From CAZGUX01 sp964529305 (GTDB lineage Bacteria; Acidobacteriota; Terriglobia; Bryobacterales; Bryobacteraceae): a stretch of DNA of 64,000 bases. Made by a program: the position numbers and the translations under genes. Below are positions 40,421 to 49,332 of this stretch, piece by piece. Within the stretch, counting starts at the first letter, position 1, and each line of letters begins with the position of its first letter. A model generated the notes under the pieces. The model saw only the letters and a program-made list of their open reading frames with translations, did not search any database and was not told the DNA's origin. The stretch spans positions 8,595 through 72,594 of the forward strand of contig CAZGUX010000159.1 in assembly GCA_964529305.1 (NCBI GenBank). Direction: 5' to 3'.

Positions 40421-42922
40421 ATGCGGTTCCGAGTCCACTTGCTCTGTGCCGCCGGCCTCGCCATGATGGGCGGAGTGCGGGCCGGTGAAGTGCCGGCGCT
40501 GGGAGTTCTGGAAAAGCGCTGCCTGTCCTGTCACGGCGCGGCTCGCATGTCGGATCTCGATCTCCGCCAGAGGGAAACCACCCTTCGCGGCGGAAAGCGC
40601 GGCCCGGCCGTGGTCCCCGGAAAACCCGGCGACAGCCTTCTCCTTCAAGTCGTTTCCGGGAAATCGGAAATCAAGATGCCGCCGGGCAAGGACCCGCTGC
40701 CCGCTGCCGAGATCGACACGCTCCGCGCCTGGATCGAGACCGGAGCTCCGTGGCCGTCTGGCATCAAATCGGCGGCCGAGCCTTCCTGGTGGTCGTTCCG
40801 GAGGCTGCGGCGTCCGGACGTACCCGTCGAGCAAGGCGTCCGTAATCCGCTCGACGCATTCATCGCGCGAGCCCTCCGCCAGCAATCCTTGAAGCCCGCG
40901 CCTGTCGCCGGCCGCCGCACGTTAATCCGCCGCGCCTATTTCGACCTGATCGGCCTGCCGCCTCCTCCCGAGCGGGTGGAGCGCTTCGTCCAGGACGAAT
41001 CTCCCGATGCCTGGGCTCGCCTGGTCGACGAACTCCTCGCGTCGCCCCAGTACGGAGAACGATGGGGACGCCACTGGCTCGACGTGGTTCGCTATGCCGA
41101 CAGCGGCGGCTACGAAACCGACATCTATTTCAAGAATGCCTGGCGCTATCGCGACTACGTGATCAAGTCGTTCAATGACGACAAGCCGTATGACCAGTTT
41201 GTGAAGGAACAGGTCGCCGGCGACGAGTTGTGGCCAGACAATCTCGACCTGGAAGGCAACTACACCATCGCGAAGGACAAGATGCGGCACCTGGAAGCCC
41301 GCATCGGCACCGGTCTCTATACCCTCGGCCCCGAAGTCCACGAGTCCAACATGGACGCACCGAAACTGCAGTACGAAAAGCTCACCGATTGGGCGGACAC
41401 CACGAGTTCGGCGTTTCTGGGGTTGACCGTCGGCTGTGCCCGCTGTCACGACCACAAGTTCGACCCCGTGTCCCAGCGCGACTACTACCGCCTCGCCGCC
41501 GTTTTCGCGTACAGCACCGAAGTAGAGATTCCCATTACTCACCGCATGGCGATCCGCGATCACGGCCAGCATTACCCTCGTGTGGTTGCTGTGGCCGAAG
41601 CAAAGACTGCCTATCGCCTGAACGAAGAGAAGGTCCGCCGCCGCCTGGTTGCCGATCGCAGAAGGAAGTTTGCCGCCGAAGCGATTGCCGCCTACGACAC
41701 CAGGGAGGACCAGCGGACTCCGGAGCAGCAGAAGTTGGCCGCGCCGGTCGCCGAGGCGATTCGCGCCATCAACCCGGAAAAGGAGATGACGCCGGAAGAG
41801 GCCGGGCACTCAAAGGCGCTGCTCGAAGCCATTGGAAAAGCCTTGCTGGCGGTGCCGCCCCAGGACGCGCAAGGAGTGCCTTGGGACGGCATCTATGAAA
41901 TTCCGTCGGCCACCGTGCTGGGCCATCGCGAACCCGAATTGGTGCCGGACACCTTTACGCTTTCCCGCGGAGAGTTGACCCTTCGCAGAGAGAAGGTCGC
42001 CGCGGGACTGCCGTCGTTCCTGGGCGGGGACGATCTTGCGGTCGCCGATTGCGTGGGCCGCTGCGTTCCTCTCGCGAGAAAGGAACTCGCGCTCTGGCTC
42101 ACCCAGCCCGATCATCCCCTCACCGCGCGGGTCATGGTCAACCGCATCTGGCAGGGACACTTCGGCCGCGGCATCGTCGCCACCCCGAACGATTTCGGCC
42201 GCCAGGGCCAGGCCCCCGTATTTCCTGAAATGCTCGATTGGCTCGCCTCCGAGTTGGTCTCACAAGGATGGAGCGTCAAGGCGATGCATCGGCTGATCAT
42301 GACGTCGGAGGCCTACCAACGGACCAGCGTGTTTCACGATGAGACCAGCCTCCGCAAGGACCCGGACAACCGCTATCTGTGGCGCATGAATCGCCGCCGC
42401 CTGGAGAGCGAGGCGCTGTGGGATTCCATGCTCTCGTCGGCCGGAACACTGCACCTCAAGATGGGCGGCAGGCCCGTCGCGCCGCCGTTGGCCGACGATG
42501 AGTTGAGCGGCATCAGCACCGCGTGGCAATGGCCGGTCAACGCAGATCCCGGAGAGCACCACCGCCGAGGGGTCTACCTTCTGGTCCGCAGGAACTTCCC
42601 GTATCCCATGTTCGAGGCCTTCGACGGTCCGGGAAACGCGGTCAGTTGCCCGCAACGCGACGTCAGTTCGGTGGCGCCGCAGGCTCTCTGGTTCCTGAAC
42701 AACCGGGCGGCGTTCAATCAGGCGCAGCGCTTTGCGGAGAGGCTCCGCAGGGAAGGCGGCACCACGCCGGCGTCGCGGATTGACCTGGCTTGGCGGCTGG
42801 CTCTGGGCCGCGCACCCACCGCGCGCGAAACATCAGACGGCACGGCCCTGATCGAGAAACTCTCGCTCGAGAAGTTCTGTCTCTCCGTGTACAACCTGAA
42901 CGAATTCTCTTTCGTCGATTGA
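40421..42922 (+). CDS. PSD1 domain-containing cytochrome c, pair 3
   Basis: 833 residues, the shortest of the three copies. Signal peptide (about 1-21), haem site CLSCH at 34-38, DUF1549, second motif CARCHDHKFDPVS at about 339-351, then directly DUF1553 (NRIWQGHFGRGIVATP onward) without the large inserts of copies 1 and 2. ATG 40421 is chosen over an upstream in-frame ATG at 40367, which would lie inside the operator and promoter. It is divergent from the catabolic operon and precedes its DUF1501 partner by 8 bp, so it probably takes part in oxidising the same substrate outside the cytoplasm. Confidence 0.9.
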   Translation: MRFRVHLLCAAGLAMMGGVRAGEVPALGVLEKRCLSCHGAARMSDLDLRQRETTLRGGKRGPAVVPGKPGDSLLLQVVSGKSEIKMPPGKDPLPAAEIDTLRAWIETGAPWPSGIKSAAEPSWWSFRRLRRPDVPVEQGVRNPLDAFIARALRQQSLKPAPVAGRRTLIRRAYFDLIGLPPPPERVERFVQDESPDAWARLVDELLASPQYGERWGRHWLDVVRYADSGGYETDIYFKNAWRYRDYVIKSFNDDKPYDQFVKEQVAGDELWPDNLDLEGNYTIAKDKMRHLEARIGTGLYTLGPEVHESNMDAPKLQYEKLTDWADTTSSAFLGLTVGCARCHDHKFDPVSQRDYYRLAAVFAYSTEVEIPITHRMAIRDHGQHYPRVVAVAEAKTAYRLNEEKVRRRLVADRRRKFAAEAIAAYDTREDQRTPEQQKLAAPVAEAIRAINPEKEMTPEEAGHSKALLEAIGKALLAVPPQDAQGVPWDGIYEIPSATVLGHREPELVPDTFTLSRGELTLRREKVAAGLPSFLGGDDLAVADCVGRCVPLARKELALWLTQPDHPLTARVMVNRIWQGHFGRGIVATPNDFGRQGQAPVFPEMLDWLASELVSQGWSVKAMHRLIMTSEAYQRTSVFHDETSLRKDPDNRYLWRMNRRRLESEALWDSMLSSAGTLHLKMGGRPVAPPLADDELSGISTAWQWPVNADPGEHHRRGVYLLVRRNFPYPMFEAFDGPGNAVSCPQRDVSSVAPQALWFLNNRAAFNQAQRFAERLRREGGTTPASRIDLAWRLALGRAPTARETSDGTALIEKLSLEKFCLSVYNLNEFSFVD

Positions 42923-42930
42923 GGCAAGCC

Positions 42931-44334
42931 ATGACATGCAACCGCCAGCAGGCCGTCCATTCCCGCCGCGAGTTCCTGTTCCGCCACGCGTTTGGTTTCG
43001 GCGGCATGGCGCTGGCGCAAATGCAGGCAGCTTCCAATCCGCTGGCTCCCAAGCCTCCGCACTTTCCGGCCAAGGCGAAGAGTGTCATCTACCTGTTCAT
43101 GCAGGGAGGCCCCAGCCACGTCGACACCTTCGACCCCAAACCGGAACTCTCCAGATACGACGGCAAGCGCGTCCCCGAGAGTTTCCGGTCCGATGGCTTG
43201 AGCCTGCAGAACCTCAAGGTGTCCGAGGCGACGCTGATGGGATCGCGCCGCACCTTCAGCCGCCGCGGTCAATCCGGCATCGAGATCTCCAATCTCTTCG
43301 ACAACCTCTCCGCCCATGCCGACGACCTGGCGGTGATCCGCTCCGTCTACCACGATTCATTCATACACGGACCGGCGCTCAACCTTTTGTACACGGGGTC
43401 GTCGCGGGTCGGCTTTCCCAGCGTTGGTTCGTGGGTGCTGTACGGACTCGGCAGCGAGTGCGATAATCTGCCGGCCTTTATGGTGATGACCGACGGCACC
43501 ATCGGCGGGCGAAGCCGCACTTCGTACCAGTCGGGCTTCCTTCCAGCGATCCATCAGGGGACGGTTCTCCGTGCCGAGGGCGCTCCGTTGGTCAACCTCT
43601 CGCCCCCTCCCGGGATTTCCACCTCCGACCAGCGGGCCCTGCTCGATCAGGTGGGCCGCTGGAATCGCCAGCACCTGGAAGGGCGCGAGGACGATTCGCG
43701 ACTCGAGGCGCAGATCGCGAATTACGAACTCGCGTTCCGCATGCAAACGGCGGCGCCCGGCCTGGTCGACATCGCCGATGAACCCGAACACGTGCGGCAG
43801 CTTTACGGTCTCGACCAAAAGCCGACGGAGCGATTCGGCCGCCTGTGCCTGCTCGCGCGCCGCATGGTCGAGCGCGGGGTGCGGTTCATCCAGTTGATCT
43901 CCACGGACTGGGACGGCCACGGCGAGTGCGACAAGAACCATACCGATAACGCGCGCAAAATCGACAAACCCATGGCCGGCTTGATCGCCGTTCTCAAGCA
44001 GCGCGGCCTGTTCGAGCAGACCTTGTTGGTCTGGGTCGGCGAGTTCGGCCGGACACCCGTGATGCAGGGCAAGGACGGTCGCGACCATCATCCCTATGGT
44101 TTCTCCTCCTGGCTGGCCGGTGGGGGCATTCGCGGCGGCAAAGCCATCGGGGCCACCGACGAATTCGGATTCCGCGCCGTCGAGGACAAATGCCACGTCC
44201 ACGACTTGCACGGGGCCATGCTCACGTTGCTGGGCCTCGACCACAAGAAGCTGACTTACTTCTTCAACGGGCGCGATTTTCGGTTGACCGATGTGGCCGG
44301 CGACGGCAACTTCGCGTCACGCCTGCTCGCGTAG
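42931..44334 (+). CDS. DUF1501 family Tat-exported protein, pair 3
   Basis: 467 residues. Tat signal SRREFLFRHAFGFGGMALA. All family motifs are intact: GGPSHVDTFDPKPEL from Gly59, GEFGRTPVMQGKDGRDHHPYG, GATDEFG. The start at 42931 lies 8 bp after the PSD1 stop and behind GAGG. Together with PSD1 and the following cyclase it forms a plus-strand operon opposite the catabolic operon. Confidence 0.9.
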   Translation: MTCNRQQAVHSRREFLFRHAFGFGGMALAQMQAASNPLAPKPPHFPAKAKSVIYLFMQGGPSHVDTFDPKPELSRYDGKRVPESFRSDGLSLQNLKVSEATLMGSRRTFSRRGQSGIEISNLFDNLSAHADDLAVIRSVYHDSFIHGPALNLLYTGSSRVGFPSVGSWVLYGLGSECDNLPAFMVMTDGTIGGRSRTSYQSGFLPAIHQGTVLRAEGAPLVNLSPPPGISTSDQRALLDQVGRWNRQHLEGREDDSRLEAQIANYELAFRMQTAAPGLVDIADEPEHVRQLYGLDQKPTERFGRLCLLARRMVERGVRFIQLISTDWDGHGECDKNHTDNARKIDKPMAGLIAVLKQRGLFEQTLLVWVGEFGRTPVMQGKDGRDHHPYGFSSWLAGGGIRGGKAIGATDEFGFRAVEDKCHVHDLHGAMLTLLGLDHKKLTYFFNGRDFRLTDVAGDGNFASRLLA

Positions 44335-44340
44335 ATCACT

Positions 44341-45303
44341 ATGACGTTGCTTCGTCCCATCACCACCGTGTTGTCGTGCGCGGCCCTTCTCGCCGGCGCG
44401 CCCAAGATGACCCAGGCCGATGTGGAGGGCCTGTTTCGCAGCCTGTCCAACTGGGGACGGTGGGGCAAGTCCGACCAACTCGGCGCGCTCAACCTGATCA
44501 CTGCTCAGAAACGCAAACAGGCAGCCGCGCTGGTTCGCGAGGGTTTTTCTGTTTCCCTCGCGCACGATGTCATCAAGGAACGCTCCGACGATTCACCGCC
44601 CTTCGAGCACACCATGCTCGAGACGGGACGCGCCGGTTCCGGCGGCGCGTCCGACAAGATCGGCGTGCAGTACCACGGCTTCACCGCGACCCACATGGAC
44701 GCCCTCTGCCACATGTTCTGGAAGGGGCAGATGTACAACGGGTATCCTCAGGCGGAAGTCACGATGAAGGGAGCGGCCAAACTCGCGGTCAACCGCTTCC
44801 GCGACGGCATCTTCACGCGCGGAGTGTTGATCGATTTGCCGCGCCTGGCGGGCCGGAAATATCTGGAGGGAACGCGTGCCATCACACCCGAAGACCTGGA
44901 TGCGTGGGAGAAGAAGTTCAAGACCGCGGTGCAACCGGGAGACGCCGTGCTGTTCCGCACGGGCCGCTGGGCACGGCGCGCGGCCGAAGGCCCGTGGCCG
45001 ATCATGAAGAACTCGGCCGGCCTGCATGCCTCCTGTTTGAAATGGCTCAAGCAGCGCGACGTCGCAATCGTCGGCAGCGATCTGGCGACGGACGTCATGC
45101 CGTCACAGGTGGAAAGCTTCGTCCTTCCGGTTCACCAGGTGCTGATCGTCGGCATGGGTGTCCCCATTCTCGATAACCTCGATCTGGAAGCTGCGGCGGC
45201 GGCTTCGGCCGCGCGCAATCGTTGGGAGTTCCTCCTGACGGTGTCGCCTCTGCCGGTAGAAGGCGGCACCGGCTCACCCGTCAACCCCACGGCTGTTTTC
45301 TAG
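44341..45303 (+). CDS. Cyclase family protein (kynurenine-formamidase-like metal hydrolase), secreted
   Basis: 320 residues. A signal peptide (MTLLRPITTVLSCAALLAGA) is followed by the cyclase fold (PF04199). The metal motif HxGTHxDxxxH appears as HGFTATHMDALCH, with Ala for Gly. These enzymes hydrolyse formamide, amide or lactone-type bonds. It starts 6 bp after DUF1501, so it is in the operon with PSD1/DUF1501 pair 3; a role in opening a lactone of the substrate is possible (inference). Confidence 0.87.
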   Translation: MTLLRPITTVLSCAALLAGAPKMTQADVEGLFRSLSNWGRWGKSDQLGALNLITAQKRKQAAALVREGFSVSLAHDVIKERSDDSPPFEHTMLETGRAGSGGASDKIGVQYHGFTATHMDALCHMFWKGQMYNGYPQAEVTMKGAAKLAVNRFRDGIFTRGVLIDLPRLAGRKYLEGTRAITPEDLDAWEKKFKTAVQPGDAVLFRTGRWARRAAEGPWPIMKNSAGLHASCLKWLKQRDVAIVGSDLATDVMPSQVESFVLPVHQVLIVGMGVPILDNLDLEAAAAASAARNRWEFLLTVSPLPVEGGTGSPVNPTAVF

Positions 45304-45312
45304 CGCAGGGAG

Positions 45313-45338
45313 TAGCGGGCGACGTTTGTCTACCGGAT
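45313..45338. repeat. Decayed REP-like half unit
   Basis: GCGGGCGACGTTTGTC matches the palindrome at 981-1007 with a 3-base deletion in the loop; the right arm is degraded to TACCGG. Sits between convergent genes, like the intact doublet. Confidence 0.4.
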
Positions 45339-45686
45339 CATGCTGCGGCCGCCGACGATGATGATCCCTCGCTGCGCCAGGCTCACTTGCTGAGGGGCAT
45401 CCTGCTTGCCGCCGACGATGATGATGCCGCGGTCAGCGCCAAGCTGAGGAGTGGCGGCGGCCGGAGCCTGGCTCTTGCCTCCCACGATGATGATTCCCTG
45501 CGTTCCTCCGGGGTTCGCGGTTCTGTTTTGCGGCGTTCCTCCGACGATGATGATTCCCTGCTTTTGCGCCTGGCTCGCGACCTGCTGCCGCGTCTTGCCG
45601 CCGACGATGATGATGCCTCGATCCTGTCCGGCTTGGTTGGCGTTCACCCGATAGGCCGCTGCCGGGTTGCTGCTGTTGATCCGCAC
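45330..45686 (-). CDS. Five-fold GIIIVGG repeat protein, function unknown
   Basis: 118 residues, GTG start with a strong GGAGG 6 nt upstream. The heptapeptide GIIIVGG occurs five times (residues 24-30, 44-50, 64-70, 87-93, 107-113), a 20-23 residue period, each followed by K, T or R and separated by Gln/Ala/Asn-rich polar linkers. Glycine codons vary between copies (GGA, GGC, GGG) while the amino acids do not, so selection acts on the protein. No signal peptide, no Cys. The strand-turn pattern suggests stacking beta strands, as in curli-like amyloids or beta-solenoids, or a multi-core peptide precursor; both are guesses. Divergent from the sirtuin gene, 67 bp apart. Confidence 0.8.
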   Translation of the reverse strand: MRINSSNPAAAYRVNANQAGQDRGIIIVGGKTRQQVASQAQKQGIIIVGGTPQNRTANPGGTQGIIIVGGKSQAPAAATPQLGADRGIIIVGGKQDAPQQVSLAQRGIIIVGGRSMIR

Positions 45687-45753
45687 GAGAAGCCTCCGGC
45701 CTGTTGTTCGTGCGCCGGCTCGAAAAAGTTGCTACCTGCGCGACAATACCTTC

Positions 45754-46482
45754 GTGCACCAGGCTCGTGAGTGGATTCGCAGCGCCCGGTCGGTCGCCGT
45801 CCTCACCGGCGCAGGGATTTCCGCCGAGAGCGGCGTGCCGACTTTTCGCGGAACCCAGGGACTGTGGCGTCAGTTCCGCCCCGAAGAGTTGGCGACTCCC
45901 GAAGCCTTCGCCCGCGATCCTCTCCTGGTTTGGGAGTGGTACGACTGGCGAAGGCAGAAGATCGCCGCGGTCGCCCCGAATCCGGGCCACTTCGCGCTCG
46001 CTGACCTGGAACGGAGCAAAGAGCAGTTCACCCTCATCACGCAGAACGTCGATGGGTTGCACGACCGCGCCGGCAGCCGTCATGTGCTGAAGGTTCACGG
46101 TGACATCTGGCTCCTCCGATGTACCGCCTGCCGCAAGGTCTGGAGCGATCTCGAAGCTCCTCTTCGCGAACTGCCGCCGCGATGCGGCTGTGGCGCCATG
46201 GCCCGTCCCGGCGTCGTGTGGTTCGGTGAGTCCTTGCCCCCGGATGTGTGGAACCAGGCCGAAGAAGCCGCCCTGTCCTGCGAGGTCTTGCTGGTCGCCG
46301 GAACCTCCGCGGTGGTCTACCCCGCGGCCGGCCTGGTTCCGCTCGCCAAGTCCGCGGGCGCACGGGTGATTGAAGTGAACCTTGACGAGACTCCGATGTC
46401 GGCCCGCTGCGATGCCTCGTTTCGCGGCAAGTCCGGCGAACTGCTGCCTGCCCTCCTCGCCACTAGAAATGGCCCTTTGTAA
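45754..46482 (+). CDS. cobB: Sir2-family NAD-dependent protein deacylase, class III
   Basis: 242 residues from GTG 45754, the start at the first helix. NAD motif TGAGISAESGVPTFRG, TQNVDGLHDRAG, catalytic His115 (KVHGD), zinc Cys123, 126, 144 and 146. Tyr63 and Arg66 (WYDWRRQ) are the class III pair that binds succinyl or malonyl lysine, so it is probably a desuccinylase as well as a deacetylase. Followed after 9 bp by the yceH-like gene. Confidence 0.93.
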   Translation: MHQAREWIRSARSVAVLTGAGISAESGVPTFRGTQGLWRQFRPEELATPEAFARDPLLVWEWYDWRRQKIAAVAPNPGHFALADLERSKEQFTLITQNVDGLHDRAGSRHVLKVHGDIWLLRCTACRKVWSDLEAPLRELPPRCGCGAMARPGVVWFGESLPPDVWNQAEEAALSCEVLLVAGTSAVVYPAAGLVPLAKSAGARVIEVNLDETPMSARCDASFRGKSGELLPALLATRNGPL

Positions 46483-46491
46483 GATAGGCAG

Positions 46492-47118
46492 GTGATCCAA
46501 CTGACCGAAGTGGAAGCTCGCGTCCTCGGTTCCCTGATGGAGAAGGATATGACCACGCCGGAATACTATCCCCTCTCTCTGAACGCTCTGACGGCGGCGT
46601 GCAACCAGAAATCGAATCGGGAGCCCGTGGTGCAATACGACGAAGACCTGGTTGCCGCGACGCTGGAAACCCTCCGCGAGAAACAACTGGCGTGGTCGAT
46701 CTCAGGGCGGGACATGAGGGTGCCCAAGTACTCGCACCGCGCTTCAGAGACCCTCGATGCCGGCAATCGCGAACTGGCGGTGCTCTGCGTCCTGTTCCTG
46801 CGCGGACCGCAGACGGTGGGAGAACTGAAACAGCGGACGGAGCGCATGTACGCCTTCGACGATCTGGACGCCGTCGAGACCACGCTCCGCAAGCTCTCGG
46901 AGCGGGAACCCTTGCCCTTCGTCAGGCAACTGGCGAAGGTCCCCGGCACGCGCGAGCCGCGCTGGACTCACCTGTTTTGCGGCGATGTCGACGAGACGCT
47001 ACCCGCCGCCACCCACCCGCCGGCTTCCGACCCCGTGGCCCATCGCCTGGCCCGCCTCGAAGAAGACGTCCGCCTGCTCAAGGAACACGTGGCGGAGTTG
47101 CGCCGGCTGTTCGAATAG
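46492..47118 (+). CDS. YceH family protein (DUF480)
   Basis: 208 residues, GTG start. Typical opening QLTEVEARVLGSLMEKDMTTPEYYPLSLNALT, then a tandem winged-helix body (LNALTAACNQKSNREPV, VLCVLFLRGPQTVGELKQR) and a C-terminal coiled segment (HRLARLEEDVRLLKEHVAELRRLF). The family is a widespread DNA-binding-like protein without an established role. Probably co-transcribed with the sirtuin. Confidence 0.92.
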   Translation: MIQLTEVEARVLGSLMEKDMTTPEYYPLSLNALTAACNQKSNREPVVQYDEDLVAATLETLREKQLAWSISGRDMRVPKYSHRASETLDAGNRELAVLCVLFLRGPQTVGELKQRTERMYAFDDLDAVETTLRKLSEREPLPFVRQLAKVPGTREPRWTHLFCGDVDETLPAATHPPASDPVAHRLARLEEDVRLLKEHVAELRRLFE

Positions 47119-48501
47119 TCATTCGATGGTGAGTTCGACGTACCGCATCTTCCCCGCACGCTGGACCTGCAGGACCACCGGTTCGCCGGGCTTGATCGCA
47201 TCCACCTGATCGCGAAGTTCCTTCAGGGTCGACATCGGCTGCCGGTTCAACGTAAAGATCACGTCGCCCGGAAGCAGCTTCCCGAACGACGGGTGCGACG
47301 TGATCGCGATGCGCGCCACCAGGATTCCGTACGACCGCCGCAGCGGCGGCAGCTTTGCGAGCAACTCGCTCTCGATGGGCAGAGCCAGGATTCCCAACTT
47401 CGGCACCAGATGAATCCGCTCGGTGACCATGCCGGAGTAGCGGTCCGGATTGTCCTCCCGGTCGAGCACCACCACGCTCTTCTCCAGGCGCTCGGTCCCG
47501 CGCAGGACCACCAGTTTCACAATGCTGCCCGTGTGATGCTGATAGACGTTCACGTGGAACTGCCGGGCGTTCTCCATCGGCTTCCCGTCCAGGCTGACGA
47601 TGATGTCCCCGGGTTGCAGTTCCGCGGTATCGGCCGGACCGCGAGGGGTTACGTCCGCCAGAATCACTCCGGTTTCCACGGGCAGCTTCAACGCCTGCGC
47701 CAGCCCGGGACCGATCGTCTGCGCTTCCGCCCCGATGTCCCCACGAGTTACCGCCTTGTGCCGCCGGAGTTCGTCCACCACGTACTTCACGATGTTGCTC
47801 GGCAGGGCGAACCCCAGGCCTTCACTGCCTTTGGATTCGGAGATGATGAACGTATTGATCCCGATCACGTTGCCGTCGATGTCGAGCAGCGGACCGCCGC
47901 TGTTGCCGGGGTTGATGGAGGCGTCGGTCTGGAAGTAGATCACACGGTCGTCCGGCTGAAGCTGCCGCGCCACCGCGCTGATCACGCCCATCGTGACCGA
48001 ATCCTCGAGACCGTGCGGGCTGCCGAGCGCAAAGGCCAATTGTCCCTGCCGGACGGTGTCCGAGTCCCCGAGTTTCAGAAACGGCAGATTACTTCCTTCC
48101 ACCTTGAGGAGGGCCAGATCGGTTTCCGCATCGGTGCCGACGATAGCGGCCGGGACCAGGCGGCCGCTGGGCCGGACCGCGCTGCGACCCGTCCGGTTGG
48201 GATTCGGCAAGCGGACGCGCACCCGCGTCGCTCCCGCCACCACGTGCCGGTTTGTCACGATGTATCCGTCGGGGGACAAGATGACGCCGGAGCCGGTAGC
48301 CTGCTGCAGGGTGACGGCGGCGATCTCGTCGGAGTCTTCACTCGCCGGCCCGTATGCGTTGCTCACCACCAGCACCACGGGCGGCGACAGCGTCCGCACC
48401 AGGCCCATCAGGGAGTCGTTGAGCTTGCGCAGGCCGGGGTCGACCGGCCCCTGGGCGCAGAGGCATCCGACCGTCAAGATCGCCAACAATCCTCGTTTCA
48501 T
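47119..48501 (-). CDS. HtrA/DegP-like serine protease with two PDZ domains
   Basis: 460 residues. Signal peptide (MKRGLLAILTVGCLCAQ), trypsin-like domain with the triad His86 (TNRHVV), Asp128 (ETDLALLK) and Ser201 (NPGNSGGPLL), then two PDZ domains (about 265-360 and 380-455). It would degrade misfolded envelope proteins. ATG 48501 gives the signal peptide; a longer upstream frame overlaps the neighbouring gene and is not used. Follows the 48507-49280 gene by 5 bp, so the two form an operon. Confidence 0.92.
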   Translation of the reverse strand: MKRGLLAILTVGCLCAQGPVDPGLRKLNDSLMGLVRTLSPPVVLVVSNAYGPASEDSDEIAAVTLQQATGSGVILSPDGYIVTNRHVVAGATRVRVRLPNPNRTGRSAVRPSGRLVPAAIVGTDAETDLALLKVEGSNLPFLKLGDSDTVRQGQLAFALGSPHGLEDSVTMGVISAVARQLQPDDRVIYFQTDASINPGNSGGPLLDIDGNVIGINTFIISESKGSEGLGFALPSNIVKYVVDELRRHKAVTRGDIGAEAQTIGPGLAQALKLPVETGVILADVTPRGPADTAELQPGDIIVSLDGKPMENARQFHVNVYQHHTGSIVKLVVLRGTERLEKSVVVLDREDNPDRYSGMVTERIHLVPKLGILALPIESELLAKLPPLRRSYGILVARIAITSHPSFGKLLPGDVIFTLNRQPMSTLKELRDQVDAIKPGEPVVLQVQRAGKMRYVELTIE

Positions 48502-48506
48502 GGAAG

Positions 48507-49280
48507 CTATTTTGCCGCGGGGTCGTACGCAAAATCCCAGATCTGGATATTCAATTTGCCCTCGGTGTACTCTACCATCGCATACTCGCCGGGAGCGAGT
48601 TCCTGCTCGGGCCAGATCTTGTACAGGCCGTCGGCCAGTTGCTGGCGAAACACGGGGACAGGGTCCTGTTCCTCCATCACCGTTTTGGTCACCGGTTCGG
48701 TGTCCACCTTCTCCACCTGGCGCACGCCCTTCACCGGCTTCAGCCGGATCATCCCGAAGCGCTGATCGACCGACAGGCGCATGTAGAACTCCGGGCGAGC
48801 CGCGTTCAGCCGCGTCTGCGACTGCTCCCCGTCCAACTCCACGAAGCCTTTGCCCATGATCGGAATCGGAGACAGAACCTTCAGTATGCTCCTCTTCTTG
48901 TTGGTCCGGACTTTGGATTCCGCCTGCTTTAGCGGCGTCAGCTTGCCGGACACTTCGTAGTAGACGCCCGGCTCGACGGGAATGCGCGCCACGCGCCGCC
49001 GGTCCTCGCGTTCGGCTTTCTCTTCCGCCGCGATCACCTTGGACTCTTCTTCCAGCGCTTCTTTCCGCGAGCGAACTTCGCCCTCGGTCCGCTTCAGGTC
49101 CACCAGCTCGAGCGGGATCTCTTCCCATTCGCTCCGTTCGACACTGTAGAAACGCACCCGGTCGTTCATCACCTGATACTCGCGGACCACGTGATGGCCG
49201 CCGTCCTTCAGGTAGAGTTTGACATTCGCGGCGAGGGCAACCGAATAGAGAAGCAGGGGAAGCCACCAGCGAGCGGCCAT
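48507..49280 (-). CDS. Secreted protein of unknown function, upstream of the HtrA-like protease
   Basis: 257 residues with an N-terminal signal (MAARWWLPLLLYSVALAANV). Next comes LYLKDGGHHVVREYQV and a charged helical segment (about 60-95, rich in Glu, Lys, Arg), then a beta-rich part. No domain I can name. The opening KLYLKDG..... resembles short proteins that describe gene-environment parameters in Acidobacteria envelope operons, but this is weak. Tightly linked to the protease gene (5 bp), so it may be an envelope partner or substrate. Confidence 0.7.
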   Translation of the reverse strand: MAARWWLPLLLYSVALAANVKLYLKDGGHHVVREYQVMNDRVRFYSVERSEWEEIPLELVDLKRTEGEVRSRKEALEEESKVIAAEEKAEREDRRRVARIPVEPGVYYEVSGKLTPLKQAESKVRTNKKRSILKVLSPIPIMGKGFVELDGEQSQTRLNAARPEFYMRLSVDQRFGMIRLKPVKGVRQVEKVDTEPVTKTVMEEQDPVPVFRQQLADGLYKIWPEQELAPGEYAMVEYTEGKLNIQIWDFAYDPAAK

Positions 49281-49332
49281 ACCCAGATTGTAGCCCGGCC
49301 GTCCCGTGGGAGAACCTGTTAGCCTGAAACGA

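Noticed and set aside
45348..45617. CRISPR-like array of repeats with GATGATGAT cores
   Set aside because: Repeats are only about 15 bp, spaced 60-70 bp, and coincide in frame with the GIIIVGG codons of a gene with a good ribosome site; third positions vary.
45222..45770. Plus-strand frame with DDDD and PPTMMIP repeats
   Set aside because: Antisense shadow of the GIIIVGG gene and overlapping two real genes; no start or ribosome site.
48502..49266. N-terminal extension of the HtrA-like protease
   Set aside because: Overlaps the neighbouring gene in another frame; the signal peptide begins at 48501.
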